64,000 nucleotides of DNA. Origin: Nostoc sp. TCL26-01 (GTDB taxonomy: Bacteria > Cyanobacteriota > Cyanobacteriia > Cyanobacteriales > Nostocaceae). A program made the translations under genes and the position numbers. The stretch lies in the NCBI RefSeq assembly GCF_013393945.1, contig NZ_CP040299.1:79906-143905 (forward strand), given 5' to 3'. Below, piece after piece: positions 62,352 to 64,000 of the stretch. The notes below the pieces were generated by a model. That model was not told the origin of the DNA. It saw nothing but the letters and a program-made list of their open reading frames with translations, and ran no database searches. Every line of letters begins with the position of its first letter. Positions within the stretch are counted from its first letter, which is position 1.

Positions 62352-62891
62352 TTAATGCTCAATGACTCGACTAATTTTGCTGTGGTAGCCTCTATTTTTT
62401 AAGAAAGATTGAAGTTCATCAGCACTGATATCACTTTCAACTAACATCAGATTCAATTGTCTTGTCGATGTACAAGTTTGTGCAATCTTATATCCACTTT
62501 TTTCTAAAAATTCAGTAATATTTTTCCAAGGTGGCATACGTTGATTTTCATTGGTCAAATTCATTAATCGCTTAATATATTTGTGTATGCGATTAGACAT
62601 TTCCGAATTTAAGTTTTTTATCTGCCTTTCTATATCTTTACAAGCAGCTAATTCTTGCCTAGTGGGAATTTTATGTTTGTAAAAATAGTAAGCAATCTCT
62701 CCTTTGCTATGGCGAGATAGTGAAAGACAGAGGTATTTAATTTCTTTATCAGATAGCTCTTGACTTTGTGGATAATACTCATACTTGAACTGTGTAAGTT
62801 GCCACAACAAGCGTTTAACATCTATTCCAGACCTTTTTTGAGCTTCTAAGCACTCTGGACAAAGGCTTGCGTCTGTATTTGGGTGACACAT
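62352..62891 (-). CDS. Probable regulatory protein of the second CHAT operon
   Basis: The protein has 179 residues from the ATG at 62891; a GTG 18 bp upstream is open too. Near the N-terminus two CxxC-type pairs (CHPNTDASLCPECLEAQKRS) could bind metal. Residues ~50-110 are helical with a HTH look (LSDKEIKYLCLSLSRHSKGE, IAYYFYKHKIPTRQELAACK), and an alpha/beta C-terminal part follows (LNLMLVESDISADELQSFLK). I infer a DNA-binding regulator from its place at the head of the operon. It starts ~23 bp before the 186-aa gene. The family is not recognised. Confidence 0.6.
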   Translation of the reverse strand: MCHPNTDASLCPECLEAQKRSGIDVKRLLWQLTQFKYEYYPQSQELSDKEIKYLCLSLSRHSKGEIAYYFYKHKIPTRQELAACKDIERQIKNLNSEMSNRIHKYIKRLMNLTNENQRMPPWKNITEFLEKSGYKIAQTCTSTRQLNLMLVESDISADELQSFLKNRGYHSKISRVIEH

Positions 62892-62909
62892 ATTAGTATC
62901 AGAATACAC

Positions 62910-63364
62910 CTTTTTATTATATTTATTGATATCACTGTCTATTCATCAACCAAAAATCAAGGGTTTCAGTAATTTTGACAATGATATGAATGGTTACATA
63001 GTACCAGTATTTTGAAGCGTGTAAGCAAGAAGTGTCAACAGCCCAACTAATAGAGCTTAAATAGCCCAACTTATACTTAATTGTTGTGTAGCGTGTTGAG
63101 CCAGTGACACTGTAATGTATGTGACACTTCATCAGAACTTAATACACAAGTTAAGTGATAGGAGTTGAATATACGGACTTGAATAATTGATAAGTATGTC
63201 ACGTATTCAAATTAAGACTGATGCGATCGCCTACACCCGACTATAACTGATCGCTATTTTAATAATTTGGCACGAAAGTGCAAAGTACTGATGGCACACA
63301 AATTCTAATATACCTTTGTTGTGCAAAATTGGTTTCGCTCTAAATCACGAGCATGGAGGGAAGT
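62910..63364. other. Upstream region between the CHAT operon and the GNAT gene
   Basis: About 455 bp without a convincing gene. It has a direct repeat TAGCCCAACT (near 63057) / CAGCCCAACT (63039) and three related GTGACACT/AGTGTCA sites (near 63033, 63103 and 63121). These could be operators for the operon regulator. A GCGATCGC site lies near 63222. The GNAT ribosome site is GGAGGGA at 63356-63362. Confidence 0.5.
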
Positions 63365-63907
63365 ATGTCATACATTCAACGAATTGCTACCCCAGCAGAT
63401 AAAAGTGCGATCGCTCTTTTGTGGAAAGCATTTATTGAAGTGCGATCGCTCAATGATCCTACTCTTACTCCCACCCCTGGCTTTGATTATGAGCGATATG
63501 TGGAGAATTTGCTCTCAAAGCCTCTATCTTACTGCTTTGTGTTGGAATCTGGCGGAGAATTGGTTGGATTTCTATTTACATATATCTATGATGAAGCACC
63601 ACCACCCAATCTTCCAGAGGGTTTGAATATTTTAGAAAAACCCTTTAAACCGCGCCGTGTGGGTTCGGTTTTGGGGTTATATGTACAAGAGCAACACCGG
63701 AAGCTTGAGACAATTAAGTTATTAGTTGATGCCGCATTGGTGCAAGCTGAAGCCTTAAAAGTTACTGATATTGATGTGTCGATTGGTGCAGAACAAGAAG
63801 GAATTCACGCTTTATTGGCAAGATTGGGATTTACAAAAGCGACAGTTCAATATGTCAAGCATTATGAAGTTATAGAAACACATTTACCAAGTTTACATCC
63901 TAATTAG
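63365..63907 (+). CDS. GNAT-family N-acetyltransferase
   Basis: The protein has 180 residues from the ATG at 63365, which has a GGAGGGA ribosome site. The fold reads as GNAT: TPADKSAIALLWKAFIEVRS, ESGGELVGFLFTYIYDEAPP (strands 3-4) and VGSVLGLYVQEQHRKLETIK (motif A, though the usual Q/RxxGxG/A is degenerate, with HRKLET). It ends HALLARLGFTKATVQYV. The substrate is unknown. It is divergent from the CHAT operon. Confidence 0.8.
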   Translation: MSYIQRIATPADKSAIALLWKAFIEVRSLNDPTLTPTPGFDYERYVENLLSKPLSYCFVLESGGELVGFLFTYIYDEAPPPNLPEGLNILEKPFKPRRVGSVLGLYVQEQHRKLETIKLLVDAALVQAEALKVTDIDVSIGAEQEGIHALLARLGFTKATVQYVKHYEVIETHLPSLHPN

Positions 63908-64000
63908 ATTCTCTATCTTGATATTTCCACAAGGTTAAACTGAGTTGAGTAACTCAAATTATTGAAATTAGTTAATGCCATCTATTTTGAGGACAAAATA

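Noticed and set aside
62932..63132. 66-residue minus-strand frame before the CHAT operon
   Set aside because: No ribosome site and unconvincing composition. The region is better explained as an upstream regulatory region with short repeats.

Overview
The window looks like accessory DNA, either a large plasmid or a genomic island, of a filamentous heterocyst-type cyanobacterium (Nostoc/Anabaena-like). Three things point there. The HIP1 octamer GCGATCGC recurs throughout an AT-rich background. Several families are largely cyanobacterial (DUF1822, DUF928, CHASE2-CHAT, Ycf35/DUF1257, Ycf46-like AAA+, DUF2997). The adhesins are giant cyanobacterial-type proteins. There are no tRNA or rRNA genes, no CRISPR array, and no replication initiator that I can recognise. 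Everything here is read by eye from sequence; no database search was run.

Region 1 (1-9650) is plasmid-like small-gene territory. It holds the 3' end of a large unknown protein, a divergent pair (HTH-TPR regulator and zinc-ribbon PLD-like protein), an XRE repressor, and a plasmid-type DNA-binding protein whose gene carries five in-frame 39-bp palindromic repeats. These are followed by several hypothetical genes, a retropepsin-like protein with its partner, and a conflict-type protein followed by an attC-like inverted repeat. A dispersed copy of the palindromic repeat lies at 8462-8500.

Region 2 (9700-17600, minus strand) is a co-directional block. It encodes an SSB-tailed protein, an unknown 377-aa protein, Ycf35/DUF1257, DUF2997, a Ycf46-like AAA+ ATPase and two tandemly duplicated WGR-domain proteins. 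The duplication carried along the last ~75 bp of the ATPase gene as a relic. Small hypothetical genes lie at the upstream end of the block.

Region 3 (17700-20800) holds an HTH gene between two direct repeats that resemble Tn7-like transposon end sites, a small conserved cyanobacterial gene with a clear terminator, a tyrosine recombinase and a ribbon-helix-helix protein.

Region 4 (20839-56398) is a surface and signalling locus. A plus-strand operon encodes a sigma-70-like factor, DUF1822, CHAT-CHASE2 and DUF928. It converges on minus-strand genes for a TPR-CHAT protein, secreted and lipid-anchored small proteins, a 2968-aa PPC/clostripain/RTX protein, a two-partner-secretion adhesin (1775 aa) with its ShlB/FhaC-type transporter, and a DUF29 protein. 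A divergent 1823-aa protein combines Calx-beta, C-type lectin, lipase-3-like and RTX segments. Four copies of a ~100-bp repeat sit just upstream of four of the small minus-strand genes.

Region 5 (56475-64000) has a three-gene tyrosine-recombinase operon. It is followed by a second CHAT operon in minus-strand order: regulator-like gene, stand-alone DUF1822 C-terminal-like protein, CHAT membrane protein, CPBP membrane protease. A GNAT acetyltransferase ends the window. The second CHAT operon repeats the core logic of region 4 (regulator, DUF1822-type protein, CHAT membrane protease). This suggests a reusable cyanobacterial signalling or protease module, and it is the most promising undescribed system here.
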